DNA of 64,000 nt from Paraburkholderia sp. BL9I2N2 (GCF_004339745.1 NZ_SMGP01000001.1:3038001-3102000), one strand, 5' to 3'. Counted from the stretch's first letter, positions 48,685-59,237 are shown. The notes: a model not told the origin generated them from the letters alone. Program-made: numbers and translations.

Positions 48685-48765
48685 GCACCCGTCCTGAGGC
48701 GGCCGAAGCGGAGTCAACTGCGCTTCGCTCCGTCACGCCGCACCAGGCCGCACCAGGCAAAAAAA

Positions 48766-48787
48766 ATGCGCTGCGGAAGCAGCGCAT
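48766..48787. terminator. Terminator between the small gene and htpG
   Basis: A nine-base stem (ATGCGCTGC with its complement), loop GGAA, A-run before and T-run after, between convergent genes. Confidence 0.8.
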
Positions 48788-48839
48788 CTTTCAACTCCAG
48801 GCGTCAGTAAGACGCCGCGTAATCAAACTCGACCCACGC

Positions 48840-50738
48840 TCAATTCGCGCGCGCCAGCAGCAGCGCATTGGTGCGCTTCACGAAGCTCGCCGGATCGTCC
48901 AGCGCGCCGCCTTCGGCGAGCAATGCCTGATCGAACAGCAGATGGCACCAGTCGTCGAAGTTCGCGCTGTCCGCATGCAAGCCCTTCACCAGCGCGTGCT
49001 CCGGATTCACTTCGAGAATCGGATGGAACGACGGCGCTTGCTGGCCCGCGGCCTTGAGCATGCGTTGCAGATAGCCGCTCATTTCGCCGTCGTCGGCAAC
49101 GAGGCAAGACGGCGAATCGGTCAGGCGGAACGTGAGACGCACGTCCTTGGCCTTGTCCTTCAGCGCTTCCTTCATTTTCTCGACGAGCGGCTTGAACTCT
49201 TCGCCGACCTTCTCCTGCGCCTGCTTTTCCTCGTCGTTCAGCGCGCCCAGATCGAGATCGCCGCGCGCCACGCTTTGCAGCGGCTTGCCTTCGAATTCGT
49301 TCAGGAACGACAGGATCCACTCATCCACGCGATCGGTCAGCAGCAGCACTTCCACGCCCTTCTTGCGGAACACTTCGAGGTGCGGGCTGTGGGTGGCGGC
49401 CTGCCAGGTGTCGGCGGTCACGTAGTAGATCTTGGTCTGCTCGGGCTTCATACGCGCGACGTAGTCGGCCAGCGACACGGTCTGCTCCGGCGTGTCCGTA
49501 TGCGTCGACGCAAAGCGCACGAGCTTCGCGATCCGCTCGCGATTGGCAAAGTCTTCGCCGATGCCTTCCTTCAGCACCTGGCCGAATTCCTTCCAGAAAC
49601 CGGCGTACTTTTCCTTGTCCGCCTCGTTATCCGAGTTGGCCAGTTCTTCGAGCATCGACAGCGAACGCTTGGTCACGCCTTCGCGGATCGCCTTCACGTC
49701 GCGGCTTTCCTGCAGGATTTCGCGCGACACGTTCAGCGGCAAATCCGCCGAATCGACCACGCCCTTCACGAAGCGCAGATACGCCGGCAGCAGTTGCTCG
49801 GCGTCGTCCATGATGAACACGCGCTTCACGTACAGCTTCAGGCCGCCGCGATAGTCGCGGTTGAACATGTCGAACGGCGCGTGGGTCGGCACGTACAGCA
49901 ATTGCGTGTACTCGCTGCGGCCTTCCACGCGATTATGCGTCCACGTGAGCGGATCCTGATGGTCGTGCGAGAGATGTTGATAGAACTGCTTGTACTGTTC
50001 GTCGGTGATGTCGTTCTTTGCGCGGGTCCACAGCGCGCTGGCCTGATTGACGGTCTCGTCCTCGTCCTTGGTGACCATCTCGCTCTTTTCCGCGTCCCAC
50101 TCTTCCTTCTGCATCAGGATCGGCAGCGCGACGTGGTCGGAGTACTTCTGGATGATCGACTTCAGACGATGCGACGACAGCAGGTCGTCTTCATCCGCAC
50201 GCAGATGCAGCGTGATGGTCGTGCCGCGCGCGGCGCGCTCGATCTGCTCGACGGCGAAGTCGCCCTCGCCCGCGCTTTCCCAGCGCACGCCTTCCGAGGC
50301 CGGCAAACCGGCGCGGCGCGTTTCGACCGTGATCTTGTCCGCGACGATAAAGCCCGAATAGAAGCCCACGCCGAACTGGCCGATCAGCGCCGCGTCTTTC
50401 TGCTGGTCGCCCGAGAGCTTGCCGAAGAATTCCTTGGTGCCCGAGCGCGCAATCGTGCCGAGGTTGGCGATCGCTTCGTCGCGGCTCATGCCGATGCCGT
50501 TGTCGTCGAGCGTGATGGTGCGCGCGGCCTTGTCGTACGACACGCGAATCCGCAGGTTCGGATCGTTTTCGTACAACGCGCTGTTTTCGATCGCTTCGAA
50601 GCGCAGCTTGTCGGCCGCGTCGGACGCGTTCGAAATCAGCTCGCGCAGGAAAATTTCCTTGTTGCTGTACAGCGAATGGATCATCAGGTGCAGAAGCTGT
50701 TTCACTTCTGCCTGAAAGCTCATGGTTTCTTGTGCCAT
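48840..50738 (-). CDS. htpG: Chaperone HtpG (Hsp90)
   Basis: A 632-residue Hsp90. ATG 50738 is preferred because [20 protein letters not shown] is the family start and GAGGAAG lies upstream; the frame is open further upstream only as GC-rich sequence. ATPase motifs are [32 protein letters not shown] and GQFGVGFYS. Length matches E. coli HtpG (624). I saw no clear heat-shock promoter in the 180 bases upstream. Confidence 0.97.
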   Translation of the reverse strand: MAQETMSFQAEVKQLLHLMIHSLYSNKEIFLRELISNASDAADKLRFEAIENSALYENDPNLRIRVSYDKAARTITLDDNGIGMSRDEAIANLGTIARSGTKEFFGKLSGDQQKDAALIGQFGVGFYSGFIVADKITVETRRAGLPASEGVRWESAGEGDFAVEQIERAARGTTITLHLRADEDDLLSSHRLKSIIQKYSDHVALPILMQKEEWDAEKSEMVTKDEDETVNQASALWTRAKNDITDEQYKQFYQHLSHDHQDPLTWTHNRVEGRSEYTQLLYVPTHAPFDMFNRDYRGGLKLYVKRVFIMDDAEQLLPAYLRFVKGVVDSADLPLNVSREILQESRDVKAIREGVTKRSLSMLEELANSDNEADKEKYAGFWKEFGQVLKEGIGEDFANRERIAKLVRFASTHTDTPEQTVSLADYVARMKPEQTKIYYVTADTWQAATHSPHLEVFRKKGVEVLLLTDRVDEWILSFLNEFEGKPLQSVARGDLDLGALNDEEKQAQEKVGEEFKPLVEKMKEALKDKAKDVRLTFRLTDSPSCLVADDGEMSGYLQRMLKAAGQQAPSFHPILEVNPEHALVKGLHADSANFDDWCHLLFDQALLAEGGALDDPASFVKRTNALLLARAN

Positions 50739-50853
50739 GGTCGGACTTCCTCTCTGTTGCGAATGGGGGTTCAAGTCAGGCGCGGCGCCGTTCGTTGCGG
50801 CCTGCCGGCTTGCCGCCGGCGGAACGCCGGTGGGCCGCCGCCGCTGGGCCGAA

Positions 50854-50885
50854 GCGCCGGCCGCCGGATGCGCCGGCCGCCGGAT
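50854..50885. repeat. Perfect 16-bp direct repeat upstream of htpG
   Basis: Two adjoining copies of GCGCCGGCCGCCGGAT (50854-50869 and 50870-50885) lie between the MocR gene and htpG, in a very GC-rich stretch that can also form hairpins. Confidence 0.7.
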
Positions 50886-50918
50886 TGTCCGCGTAATTGG
50901 GGGCAAGCCGGCGCGGTT

Positions 50919-52373
50919 TCAAGAGGCGCGGCGCGCCACGCTGTCGAGATAACGGCACAAAAAGGTTGCCAGCTCCGGATCGCCGCAGTTGGAAATATTG
51001 AAGCGCATCCAGGTGGTCGACGACTGCTGCGGGGAAAACAGGCTGCCGGGCGTCAGCAGAAAACCGGCTTCGTGGCCGGCGGCCGCCAGCGCGTCGGCGT
51101 CGACGCCCGTGTCGGCCCACAGGAACATGCCGGCCATGGGCGTCAGGAACAGCTTCAGGCCGGTCTTCTCCAGCATCCGCACGGATTTCTCGCGCACGCC
51201 GTCGAGCCGCACACGCAGCCGTTCGACATGCCGCCGGTAGTGGCCTTCGGTCAGGATCTTGTACAGCACACGCTCGTTCAGTTCCGGGCTCGTCATGCCG
51301 ACCAGCATCTTCTGGTCGCTGACCGCCGTGGCCACTTCAGGCGCGCAGGCGACGAAACCGACCCGCAGATTCGGCGCGAGCGTCTTCGAAAAACTGCCGA
51401 GGTAGATCACGCGCTTCAACTGGTCGAGGCTCGCGAGGCGCGTGCCCGGATAGCTCGGCGGACATAGATCGCCATAAATATCATCCTCGACGACGATGAA
51501 ATCGTACGCTTCGGCAAGACGCAGAATGCGGAACGCCTGGGCCGCCGTGAGTGACGTGCCGGTCGGGTTTTGCAGCACCGAATTGATCACCAGCATTTTC
51601 GGCCGCCACGTCTGCACGAGCGACTCGAGCGCGTCGAGATCCGGGCCGTCCGGCGTGTACGGCATGCCGACCAGCCGCGCGCCCTGAGACGCGAAACGCC
51701 CGAACATCTGAAACCACGCCGGGTCGCCGACGATCACGGCATCGCCCGGCTTGACGTAGATGCGCGAGATCAGGTCGATGGCCTGCGTGATGCCGGACAC
51801 CATCACGATCTGATCCGGCGATGCGCCGATCTCCAGTTCCTCGAGCCGCGTCTGCAATTGCTGGCGCAGCGGCAGGAAACCCAGCGGCGTGCCGATGCCG
51901 AGCATCTGCGCGCCGCTTTGCCGGCCGAGCGTGCGCAGCGCATTGGTGATCAGGTCGCCGTCGAGCCAGCGCGCCGGCAGATAGCCGAGGCCGGGACTGC
52001 GCTCGGGCCGCGCGCCGGTGTGAAGCATGTTGCGCAGCAGCCAGACCACGTCGATCGTGGCAGGCGCCGGCGCCGCCTCGGTAAGCGGATGAATCTCGGT
52101 GCTGGCCGACGCGCCCAGCCGCTCGCGCACATAGAACCCGGAGCCGCGCCGCGACTCCAGAAAACCCTGCGCCACCAGCCGTTCATACGCCTCGACCACG
52201 GTGAAGCGCGACACGCCCTTGTCGAGCGCGAGCTTGCGGATCGACGGCATGCGCATGCCGGGGCGGAACACGCGCTCCTCGATGCGGCGGCGCGCCCACT
52301 GGACGAGCTGCTCGACCAGCGTCAGCGACGCCGTGTCGTGCGGGGCGGGAATCTGGGCGAGCGGGACGGACAT
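50919..52373 (-). CDS. MocR-type GntR regulator with aminotransferase domain
   Basis: A 484-residue fusion. The N-terminal winged helix covers residues 15-85 (RMPSIRKLALDKGVSRFTV, FLESRRGSGFYV). The type I aminotransferase domain has the pyridoxal lysine in LGSFSKTLAPNLRVGF and NPTGTSLTAAQ. MocR proteins use bound pyridoxal phosphate as sensor and usually control a divergent operon. Here the neighbours include an aminotransferase and RidA. ATG 52373 is used; a TTG four codons upstream is possible. Confidence 0.92.
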   Translation of the reverse strand: MSVPLAQIPAPHDTASLTLVEQLVQWARRRIEERVFRPGMRMPSIRKLALDKGVSRFTVVEAYERLVAQGFLESRRGSGFYVRERLGASASTEIHPLTEAAPAPATIDVVWLLRNMLHTGARPERSPGLGYLPARWLDGDLITNALRTLGRQSGAQMLGIGTPLGFLPLRQQLQTRLEELEIGASPDQIVMVSGITQAIDLISRIYVKPGDAVIVGDPAWFQMFGRFASQGARLVGMPYTPDGPDLDALESLVQTWRPKMLVINSVLQNPTGTSLTAAQAFRILRLAEAYDFIVVEDDIYGDLCPPSYPGTRLASLDQLKRVIYLGSFSKTLAPNLRVGFVACAPEVATAVSDQKMLVGMTSPELNERVLYKILTEGHYRRHVERLRVRLDGVREKSVRMLEKTGLKLFLTPMAGMFLWADTGVDADALAAAGHEAGFLLTPGSLFSPQQSSTTWMRFNISNCGDPELATFLCRYLDSVARRAS

Positions 52374-52386
52374 GACGGGCTCCAAC

Positions 52387-52428
52387 TGTACCGAACAGTA
52401 TCGAATGGATTGTACCGTTACTGTGCCG
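52387..52428. promoter_or_regulatory. Candidate MocR operator: three TGTACCG-type direct repeats
   Basis: TGTACCG occurs at 52387-52393 and 52411-52417, 24 bases apart, and as TGTGCCG at 52422-52428. They lie 14 bases before the MocR start. An inverted ACTGT/ACAGT overlaps the first copy. GntR/MocR proteins such as GabR and PdxR bind direct repeats, so this fits an autoregulatory site. Confidence 0.55.
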
Positions 52429-52636
52429 GTCGGCGTCGTTACATTTGAGATCAGTAAAGGATGGAATGCGGCACGGCAAGCCTCACCACGCCCAGGCGCT
52501 CTCCGGCAAAACCCTGCCGAACATCCATCCGCATGGCCCGCCGATCCGGCAAACGGTTATGCTTACGGCCCCGGCAGCGTTGCCGCGACACCCGGCACGC
52601 TCCGGTTTACCGCAGAAACCGTTTCCCCGATCCGTC

Positions 52637-53338
52637 ATGACTGCTCATTCGCTCCGCCTCGATCACCTCGTCATTTCCGCCCGCACCCTCGACGAGGGCA
52701 CGCAGTACGTCGCCGATACGCTCGGCGTCGCACCGGCCGGCGGCGGCGCGCATCCGCTGATGCGCACGCACAACCGTCTGCTGAATCTGTGGGGCGGCGT
52801 GTATCTGGAAGTGATCGCGGTCGATCCGCAGGCGGCGTCGCTGGCCGCTGCGCCGGCCGACGGCGGCGCGCCACGCCCGCGCCTCTTTGCCCTCGACGAC
52901 CCGGCAACGCACGCGCGGCTCGAAAACGGACCGTATCTGTCGCACTGGGTCGCCCGGGTCGAGCGGCCAAAACACCTGCCGACGTGGCAGGCGCAGTATC
53001 CGCAGCGCATTCCACCTGTCGTGCCAATGACGCGCGGCGATTTCACGTGGAGCCTGACCGTACCCGACGACGGCGCGTTCCCCGCCTGGCAAGGCATCGG
53101 CGACGGCGTGCTGCCCTCCTTGATCCAGTGGGATACGACGAACCATCCGTCCACGGCCTTGCCGGAAACGGAGATTTCGCTGAAAGCCTTGAAAGGCGCG
53201 CATCCGCAAGCCGATACTATGGCGGCGCAACTGCGTTGGCTCGGCGCAGCGCATCTGATCGAGTTGCAGCCCACGGAAGGCGCCCCGGCGCTCAGCGCCG
53301 AATTTGAAACACCCGACGGTCTACGGACCCTTAAATAA
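52637..53338 (+). CDS. VOC/glyoxalase-3-like protein
   Basis: A 233-residue protein that begins LRLDHLVISARTLDEGTQYV, the standard first strand of a VOC domain, and continues with HNRLLNLWGGVYLEVIAVD. This is a Glyoxalase_3-like type of unknown substrate. ATG 52637 is used since the family starts there. First gene of a plus-strand set divergent from the MocR regulator. Confidence 0.85.
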   Translation: MTAHSLRLDHLVISARTLDEGTQYVADTLGVAPAGGGAHPLMRTHNRLLNLWGGVYLEVIAVDPQAASLAAAPADGGAPRPRLFALDDPATHARLENGPYLSHWVARVERPKHLPTWQAQYPQRIPPVVPMTRGDFTWSLTVPDDGAFPAWQGIGDGVLPSLIQWDTTNHPSTALPETEISLKALKGAHPQADTMAAQLRWLGAAHLIELQPTEGAPALSAEFETPDGLRTLK

Positions 53339-53410
53339 GCAGCGCGCGCGGGTCGCCAACTCGCGCGATAATTGAAGTTTTGACCGGTTCCAGTACCAGC
53401 AGAGGAGACC

Positions 53411-54607
53411 ATGGACCAAAGCGACTTGAAAGCCCCCACGTGGCAATTGTCCGAACGCGCACGCAAGCTCACGAGCTCGGCGATTCGCGAGATTCTGAAG
53501 GTCACGGAGCGGCCCGAAGTCATTTCGTTCGCGGGCGGCCTGCCTTCGCCGGCGACCTTCCCGGCCGAACGCATGCGCGCGGCAGCGGACCGCATTCTGC
53601 GCGACGAACCCGCCGCGGCGCTGCAATACAGCGCGACCGAAGGCTTTCTGCCGCTGCGTGAATGGGTCGCGAAGCGCTATTCGGTGAACGGCGCGCAGAT
53701 TCGTCCGACTCAGGTGCTGATCACCACCGGCTCGCAGCAGGCGCTCGACCTTCTCGGCAAGGTGCTGGTATGTCCGGACAGCCCGGTGCTGGTCGAAACG
53801 CCGACCTACCTCGGCGCGCTGCAGTCGTTCTCCATGTACGAGCCGCGCTACGTGCAAGTGCCGACCGACGAACAAGGCCTCGTCCCCGAAGGGCTCACGC
53901 CCGAACTGACGGCCGGCGCGCGCCTCCTGTACGCGCAACCCAATTTCCAGAACCCGACGGGGCGCCGCCTGCCGGTCGAACGCCGTCGCGCGCTCGCCGA
54001 GTTCGCGAAGACCGCGCCGTTCCCGGTGATCGAAGACGATCCGTACGGCGCGCTCGACTACGCGGGCGAACCGCTGCCCACCATGCTGTCGATGGCGCCT
54101 GACCACATCGTCCATCTCGGTTCTTTCTCGAAGGTGCTGGCGCCGGGCCTGCGGGTCGGCTACATCATCGCGCCGGAAGAGTTGATCTTCAAACTCGTGC
54201 AAGCCAAGCAAGCCACGGATCTGCACACGCCGAGCTTCACGCAGCGCATCGTGTACGAAGTGATCAAGGACGGCTTCCTCGACACGCACGTACCGACCAT
54301 CCGCGAACTGTATCGCAATCAATGCGCGGCCATGCTGGCTTCGCTCGAACGCTACATGCCGGAAGGCGTAAGCTGGAACCGCCCGGAAGGCGGCATGTTC
54401 GTGTGGGTGAATCTGCCCGCGCAGATCGACAGCATGAAGCTGCTGGAAGAAGCTGTCGCGCAGAACGTCGCGTTCGTGCCGGGCGGTCCGTTCTTCGCGA
54501 GCGAAGCGCAACACAACACGCTGCGCCTGTCGTTCGTGACGGTGCCGCCGGCCAAAATCGACGAAGGCGTGTCGCGTCTCGGCGCGCTGATCCGCGCGAA
54601 AATCTAG
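53411..54607 (+). CDS. PLP-dependent aminotransferase (MocR-like fold, no DNA-binding domain)
   Basis: A 398-residue class I/II aminotransferase of the 2-aminoadipate/valine-pyruvate type. It shows ISFAGGLPSPATFP, SATEGFLPLREWVA, YAQPNFQNPTGRRL, and the pyridoxal lysine in LGSFSKVLAPGLRVGY. It is related to the aminotransferase half of the divergent MocR regulator. A RidA gene follows 88 bases later, which fits disposal of enamine intermediates. Confidence 0.93.
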   Translation: MDQSDLKAPTWQLSERARKLTSSAIREILKVTERPEVISFAGGLPSPATFPAERMRAAADRILRDEPAAALQYSATEGFLPLREWVAKRYSVNGAQIRPTQVLITTGSQQALDLLGKVLVCPDSPVLVETPTYLGALQSFSMYEPRYVQVPTDEQGLVPEGLTPELTAGARLLYAQPNFQNPTGRRLPVERRRALAEFAKTAPFPVIEDDPYGALDYAGEPLPTMLSMAPDHIVHLGSFSKVLAPGLRVGYIIAPEELIFKLVQAKQATDLHTPSFTQRIVYEVIKDGFLDTHVPTIRELYRNQCAAMLASLERYMPEGVSWNRPEGGMFVWVNLPAQIDSMKLLEEAVAQNVAFVPGGPFFASEAQHNTLRLSFVTVPPAKIDEGVSRLGALIRAKI

Positions 54608-54695
54608 ACGCTGCCGCGCGCTTGTTTGCGCGCGGTTTGCGCGATTTTCGCCCGGCCCGCATCCAGCGAATTCCACTACTGACGAAGGACACACC

Positions 54696-55160
54696 ATGGC
54701 TCAAACGAATATTTACGACAGGCTCGAGGAACTGGGCATCGAACTGCCGACCGCCGGCGCACCGGCTGCCGCATATGTGATGAGCGCGCAAAGCGGCAAC
54801 ACGGTGTATCTCTCCGGACATATCGCCAAGAAGGACGGCAAGGTGTGGACCGGCAAGCTCGGCGCCACCCTCACGACCGAGGAAGGCAAAGCCGCCGCAC
54901 GCTCGATCGCCATCGACCTGCTCGCCACGCTGCACGCGCATGTCGGCGATCTGAACCGCGTCACGCGCATCGTCAAGCTGATGAGCCTCGTCAACTCGAC
55001 GCTCGAGTTCACCGAACAGCATCTGGTCACCAACGGCGCGTCCGAACTGGTCGCCGACGTGTTCGGCGAACGCGGCAAGCATGCGCGTTCGGCATTCGGC
55101 GTCGCCCAGATTCCGCTCGGCGCGTGCGTCGAGATCGAGATGATCGCCGAAGTCGAGTAA
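54696..55160 (+). CDS. RidA family enamine/imine deaminase
   Basis: A 154-residue RidA-like protein: VYLSGHIAKKDGKVWTGKLG, then LATLHAHVGDLNRVTRIVKL, and HARSAFGVAQIPLGACVEIE with the conserved arginine. RidA removes reactive enamines left by pyridoxal enzymes. It sits directly after an aminotransferase, a known association. It is longer than E. coli RidA (128), as in the YjgH-like subgroup. Confidence 0.9.
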   Translation: MAQTNIYDRLEELGIELPTAGAPAAAYVMSAQSGNTVYLSGHIAKKDGKVWTGKLGATLTTEEGKAAARSIAIDLLATLHAHVGDLNRVTRIVKLMSLVNSTLEFTEQHLVTNGASELVADVFGERGKHARSAFGVAQIPLGACVEIEMIAEVE

Positions 55161-55326
55161 CGCAGTCGACGCTGCCGGTCCATCCGGCGCAGCGGAACAG
55201 GAACGCGTCGCGAGGTGTCAGCCACCCGCGGCGCGTTTTGCATTTGTGGCGAGGTAGATCGTTCCGCCGTCAACGGATAGAATCCGCCAACCCTATCCAT
55301 CCGTTTGATTCGCTGGACCGCGCCCG

Positions 55327-56217
55327 ATGCCCGCTCACACTGTCCGTTTCAAACAAGTCGACGTGTTCACGTCGGTGCCGTTCAAAGGCAATCCGCTTGC
55401 CGTCGTGTTCGATGCCGATGCACTCGATGCGAATCAGATGCAGGCCATCGCCCACTGGACCAATCTGTCCGAAACGACTTTCCTGTTCAAGCCGACCGAC
55501 CCGGCCGCCGACTATCGCGTGCGCATCTTCACCACGCATGGCGAACTGCCATTCGCGGGTCATCCGACGCTCGGCACCGCGCACGCGCTGCGCGAAAGCG
55601 GCTATCAGCCGAAGCAGGCCGGCAAACTCGTGCAGCAATGCGGCGTGGGACTCGTCGAACTCGAGGCGCTGCCGGGAGCGGACGGCGCATGGGCCTTCGC
55701 CGCGCCGCCCGCGCGAGTCACGCCGCTTGCCGAGGATCGCTACGCGGCACTCTCTACGGCTTTACGTAGCGACGCGATCGATTTCAGCGCGACGCCCTGC
55801 GCGGTCGACAATGGTGCGCCGTGGCTCGTGGTGCGCGTCAATTCGGCGCGTGAATGCCTCGCGCTGGAACCCGATGCCGCCGCGTTAGCCGACATCGTGC
55901 GTTCGGTCAATACGCATGGCCTCGCCGTCTACGGCCCGCACGAGGCCGGCGGCCCGGCCACTTTCGAGGTACGCTGCCTGATGGCCGGCGGTAGTTTCGG
56001 CATCGGTGAAGACCCTGTGACAGGCAGCGCCAATGCGGCGCTCGCCGGCCTGCTGAGCGCCCAGCAGTTGCGCCCGGGCACGCACTATTCAGCCCGTCAA
56101 GGCACCGCGCTGGGCCGAGCCGGCCAGGTTTCCGTGCACTACGACGACGCACGCCGCAAGACATGGATCGGCGGCCCGTCGGTGACGATTGTCGACGGCA
56201 CGTTTCGCTTGCCCTGA
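55327..56217 (+). CDS. PhzF family epimerase/isomerase
   Basis: A 296-residue PhzF-like protein. The N-terminal VDVFTSVPFKGNPLAVV and the active-site glutamate E49 in NLSETTFLF are clear, and GEDPVTGSANAALAG marks the second half. Without other phenazine genes, it is unlikely to make phenazines; family members act as isomerases on varied small molecules. It follows ridA by 166 bases on the same strand. Confidence 0.9.
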   Translation: MPAHTVRFKQVDVFTSVPFKGNPLAVVFDADALDANQMQAIAHWTNLSETTFLFKPTDPAADYRVRIFTTHGELPFAGHPTLGTAHALRESGYQPKQAGKLVQQCGVGLVELEALPGADGAWAFAAPPARVTPLAEDRYAALSTALRSDAIDFSATPCAVDNGAPWLVVRVNSARECLALEPDAAALADIVRSVNTHGLAVYGPHEAGGPATFEVRCLMAGGSFGIGEDPVTGSANAALAGLLSAQQLRPGTHYSARQGTALGRAGQVSVHYDDARRKTWIGGPSVTIVDGTFRLP

Positions 56218-56713
56218 TCGGCACGCCCCTTGCCTCGTTCATGTGTCAGGCATGCAACCGAAGAAGGCGGCATAGGGTTCGCCCTGCCTGGCCGCGCTTG
56301 ACCACAAAACGCCGCATCGTTTGCGCGATTAAATGCGCCTTGCATTGGAAGAGGCCTGTTAAAGGCCTGGCACACCTGAATGCCGGCGCGCCTCGCCGCC
56401 GATTCCCGATGAAATACTCGAACACGACAGCGCAGCGGCCGCCTCAAGATTGGCCGGACGGGGTGTCAAAATCGCCGCACCGGGCAGCTTGCCGCGCCCT
56501 CGTATACCCGATGCCCGGCCTCTTCCTTAATCCAGTGGCATTAAGTAATATCGAGACGTACCCGATGACCTGCGGATGGTCAGGCACGGCGCCACGCTTA
56601 TCTCTTCTGCGCAGCAGTTCCGGCACCTTGGTCACCATGCAGCCACTCATGAAATCAGCGCAGTCGACGCTCGTTCGTTTGCAACCGGCCGGCACCCACG
56701 CACGGGCCGCCCG
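56218..56713. other. Intergenic region phzF-like / GGDEF-EAL
   Basis: 496 bases with no supported gene. A short inverted repeat AGGCCT-N5-AGGCCT lies near 56355, and an AT-rich ATTAAGTAATATCG at about 56540 could hold the promoter of the next gene. No riboswitch is recognised. Confidence 0.35.
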
Positions 56714-59070
56714 ATGAGTCAATCCCGGTTCTCCGACCAGCGCGAAGCCAAAGCACGGCGCGATCCCGCAGTGTCGCGCCGGCGCGCTTTGCTCGCGATT
56801 CCCGCGCTCGGCGTATTGGTCCTGATCCTGCTTTGGACCGTGATCTTCGCGCGTCTGTCGGTCGAGAAAGAAGCCACTTATCGTGAAGCCATGGCCTCTG
56901 CTGCGATTCTCTCCGCGGCGCTGGAGCAGCACACGGTCAAGGCGATTCACCAGGTCGATCAGATCACCCGCTTTGTCAAATTCGAGTTCGAGAAGACGCC
57001 GAATCATTTCGATCTCGCCAGCACAGTGGAAAAAGGCGTAGTGCAAAGCGAGACGCTGGTGCAGGTGTCCTTGATCGACGAGCACGGCACGCTGATCGCC
57101 AACACCGCCGAACTCAATCCCAGGCGCATCGATCTATCCGACCGTGAACACTTCAAGGTCCACGAACACGAGAACGACGACCAGTTGTATATCAGCAAGC
57201 CGGTGCTCGGTCGCGTGTCCGGTCACTGGACATTGCAGATGACGCGGCGTCTGAATCATCCGGACGGCTCGTTCGCGGGCGTCGTGGTGGTCTCCGAAGA
57301 TCCCAGCTATTTCACCACCGACTTCTACAACAACGCGGCCATCGGCCGCGAAGGCGTGATCGCGGTGATCTCGGACAACGGCACCGTGCTCGCGCGGCGC
57401 ACCGGCAGCGCCGAAACCGCCAACGGCGCGTTCTCGGCGAGCGGCTCGTATCCGACCTCGGAGCATGTGTCGGGCACCTACATCGATTCGATCGACAACG
57501 TCACGCGGATCGTGTCGTACCGGCATATCGACGGTTATCCGCTCGGCGTGCTGGTGGGTCTCTCGCAAGCCGAAGAATTCGCCGACTACAACCACACACG
57601 CAACGTCTATCTGCTAATGGCGGGTTTCATCTCGCTCGCCATGCTGAGCTTCTTCGCCGTGGCCACCGGCCTGATCGGCAAACTGCTCGGCCGCGAGCGC
57701 GAGATGACGCATCTGGTCGAATACGATCTGCTCACCGGTCTGCGCAATCGCTACGCGACCTTGCAAACGCTGCGGCACGACGTGGCGCAGCAGGCCAACC
57801 TCGGCCGCCTCGCGATTCTCTTTATCGATCTCGACAACTTCAAGACCGTCAACGACACGCTCGGCCACAACGCCGGCGACATCGTGCTGCAAATGACGGC
57901 CTCGCGACTCGCCACCGCGGTCGGCGAAGGCGGCGCGTTGAGCCGCATCGGCGGCGACGAGTTCGTCGTCGTGATCAAGGGCGACGACGTCGAGAAGCGC
58001 GCCGTCGCGCTCGCCGAAGCCGCGGCCGAAGCGTTCGCCAAGCCGTTCGAAGTGCGCGGCAGTTCGTTCGTGCTGCATGCGAGCATCGGCATTGCGCTCT
58101 ACTCCGTCACCAACGAAAGCGAGATCGACCTGCTGAAAAAAAGCCGACCTCGCCATGTACAGCGCGAAAGACGCGGGCAAGAACTGCTATCAATTCTATT
58201 CGCCGCAACTGTCGCATCGCGCGGATCATTTGATGAAGTGGGAACAGCAGTTGCGCGTCGCGCTCGCCGAAGGGCAACTGTTCCTCGCCTATCAGCCGAA
58301 GATCGATCTGACGCGCCGCTGCATTACCGGCTTCGAGGCGCTGGTGCGCTGGAATCATCCGCAGCACGGTTTTGATTCCGGCCAACGAGTTCATTCCGGT
58401 TGCCGAATCGACCGGCCTGATCGTGCCGATCGGCGACTTCGTGATCGAGACCGCCTGCCGGCAACTCGCGCTGTGGCAGCAACAGGGCTACGACACGCTG
58501 TCGCTCGCGGTGAACATCTCGGCGGTGCAATTCTGGCGCGGCGACCTGTACGAAACGATCTCGCACGCCATCGAGGAAAGCGGCATTTCCGCGCGCCGCC
58601 TCGAGCTCGAAATCACCGAAACGGCGATGATGGAGTATCCCGAACTCGTCTCGGAGAAGATCTTCGCGTTGAAGCGTCTCGGCGTGCGCATCGCGCTCGA
58701 TGATTTCGGCACCGGCTATTCGTCGCTGTCCTACCTGAACCGCTTCTCGGTGGATACGCTGAAGGTGGACCGTTCGTTCATCCAGGCAATTCCGGGCGAC
58801 CGCAGCGTCTGCGTGATGGTCACCGCGATCGTCAATCTGGCGCGTTCGCTCGGGCTCACGGTGGTGGTTGAAGGCACGGAGACCGAAGAGCAGATCGCGT
58901 GGCTCGCCGCGCTCGGCCATATCGAGGCGCAAGGCTTCCTGTTCTCGCGTCCGGTGCCGGTGGACGCGATTCCGGCGCTGCTCGAACGCTTCGGCGTCTG
59001 CGGCATGACGGGCCGCCGCACCGCGCACGAAGCCGACAGCGCCAGCAGCGTGTCCAGCACCAACACCTGA
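56714..59070 (+). pseudogene. Membrane GGDEF-EAL protein (c-di-GMP), two frameshifts
   Basis: With two corrections this is a 784-residue protein. Membrane helices lie at about 25-47 and 297-318, with a Cache-like sensor domain between them in the periplasm. GGDEF is intact at 413-417, and the EAL motif (GFEALVRW) at 541-543, with DDFGTGYSSLSYL later. The usual inhibitory RxxD before GGDEF is absent (GEGG is seen instead). Frame one ends at seven A (58136-58142; six expected, restoring LLKKADLAMY). Frame two ends at four T (58370-58373; three expected, restoring HGLIPANEF). Everything else reads cleanly. Confidence 0.88.
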
Positions 59071-59204
59071 GCGGCGCACGCAGCGGATCGTCACGGGTCA
59101 TCTACCCGCAGCGCCGCAAAACCGGCTACATTCTCGCTGTACTGCATCACAGCGCGATGCCGCCCGCCGGCCGCGTCAAAACCACTAAACGATGATCTCA
59201 AAGG

Positions 59205-59231
59205 ACGAGCGCCCGCGTGCCGGGCGCTCGT
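59205..59231 (+). promoter_or_regulatory. Strong hairpin just before the chrA start
   Basis: An 11-bp stem ACGAGCGCCCG with its complement, loop CGTGC, ends seven bases before ATG 59238. There is no T-run, so it is a poor terminator. It could shield the start of chrA or protect the 3' end of the upstream transcript. Confidence 0.45.
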
Positions 59232-59237
59232 GGCGCC

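Noticed and set aside
50739..50906. N-terminal extension of HtpG
   Set aside because: Proline/Arg-rich, outside the conserved Hsp90 start; a ribosome site supports 50738.
48942..51467. 841-codon open frame opposite htpG and the MocR gene
   Set aside because: It spans two unrelated real genes and their gap, and has shadow composition.
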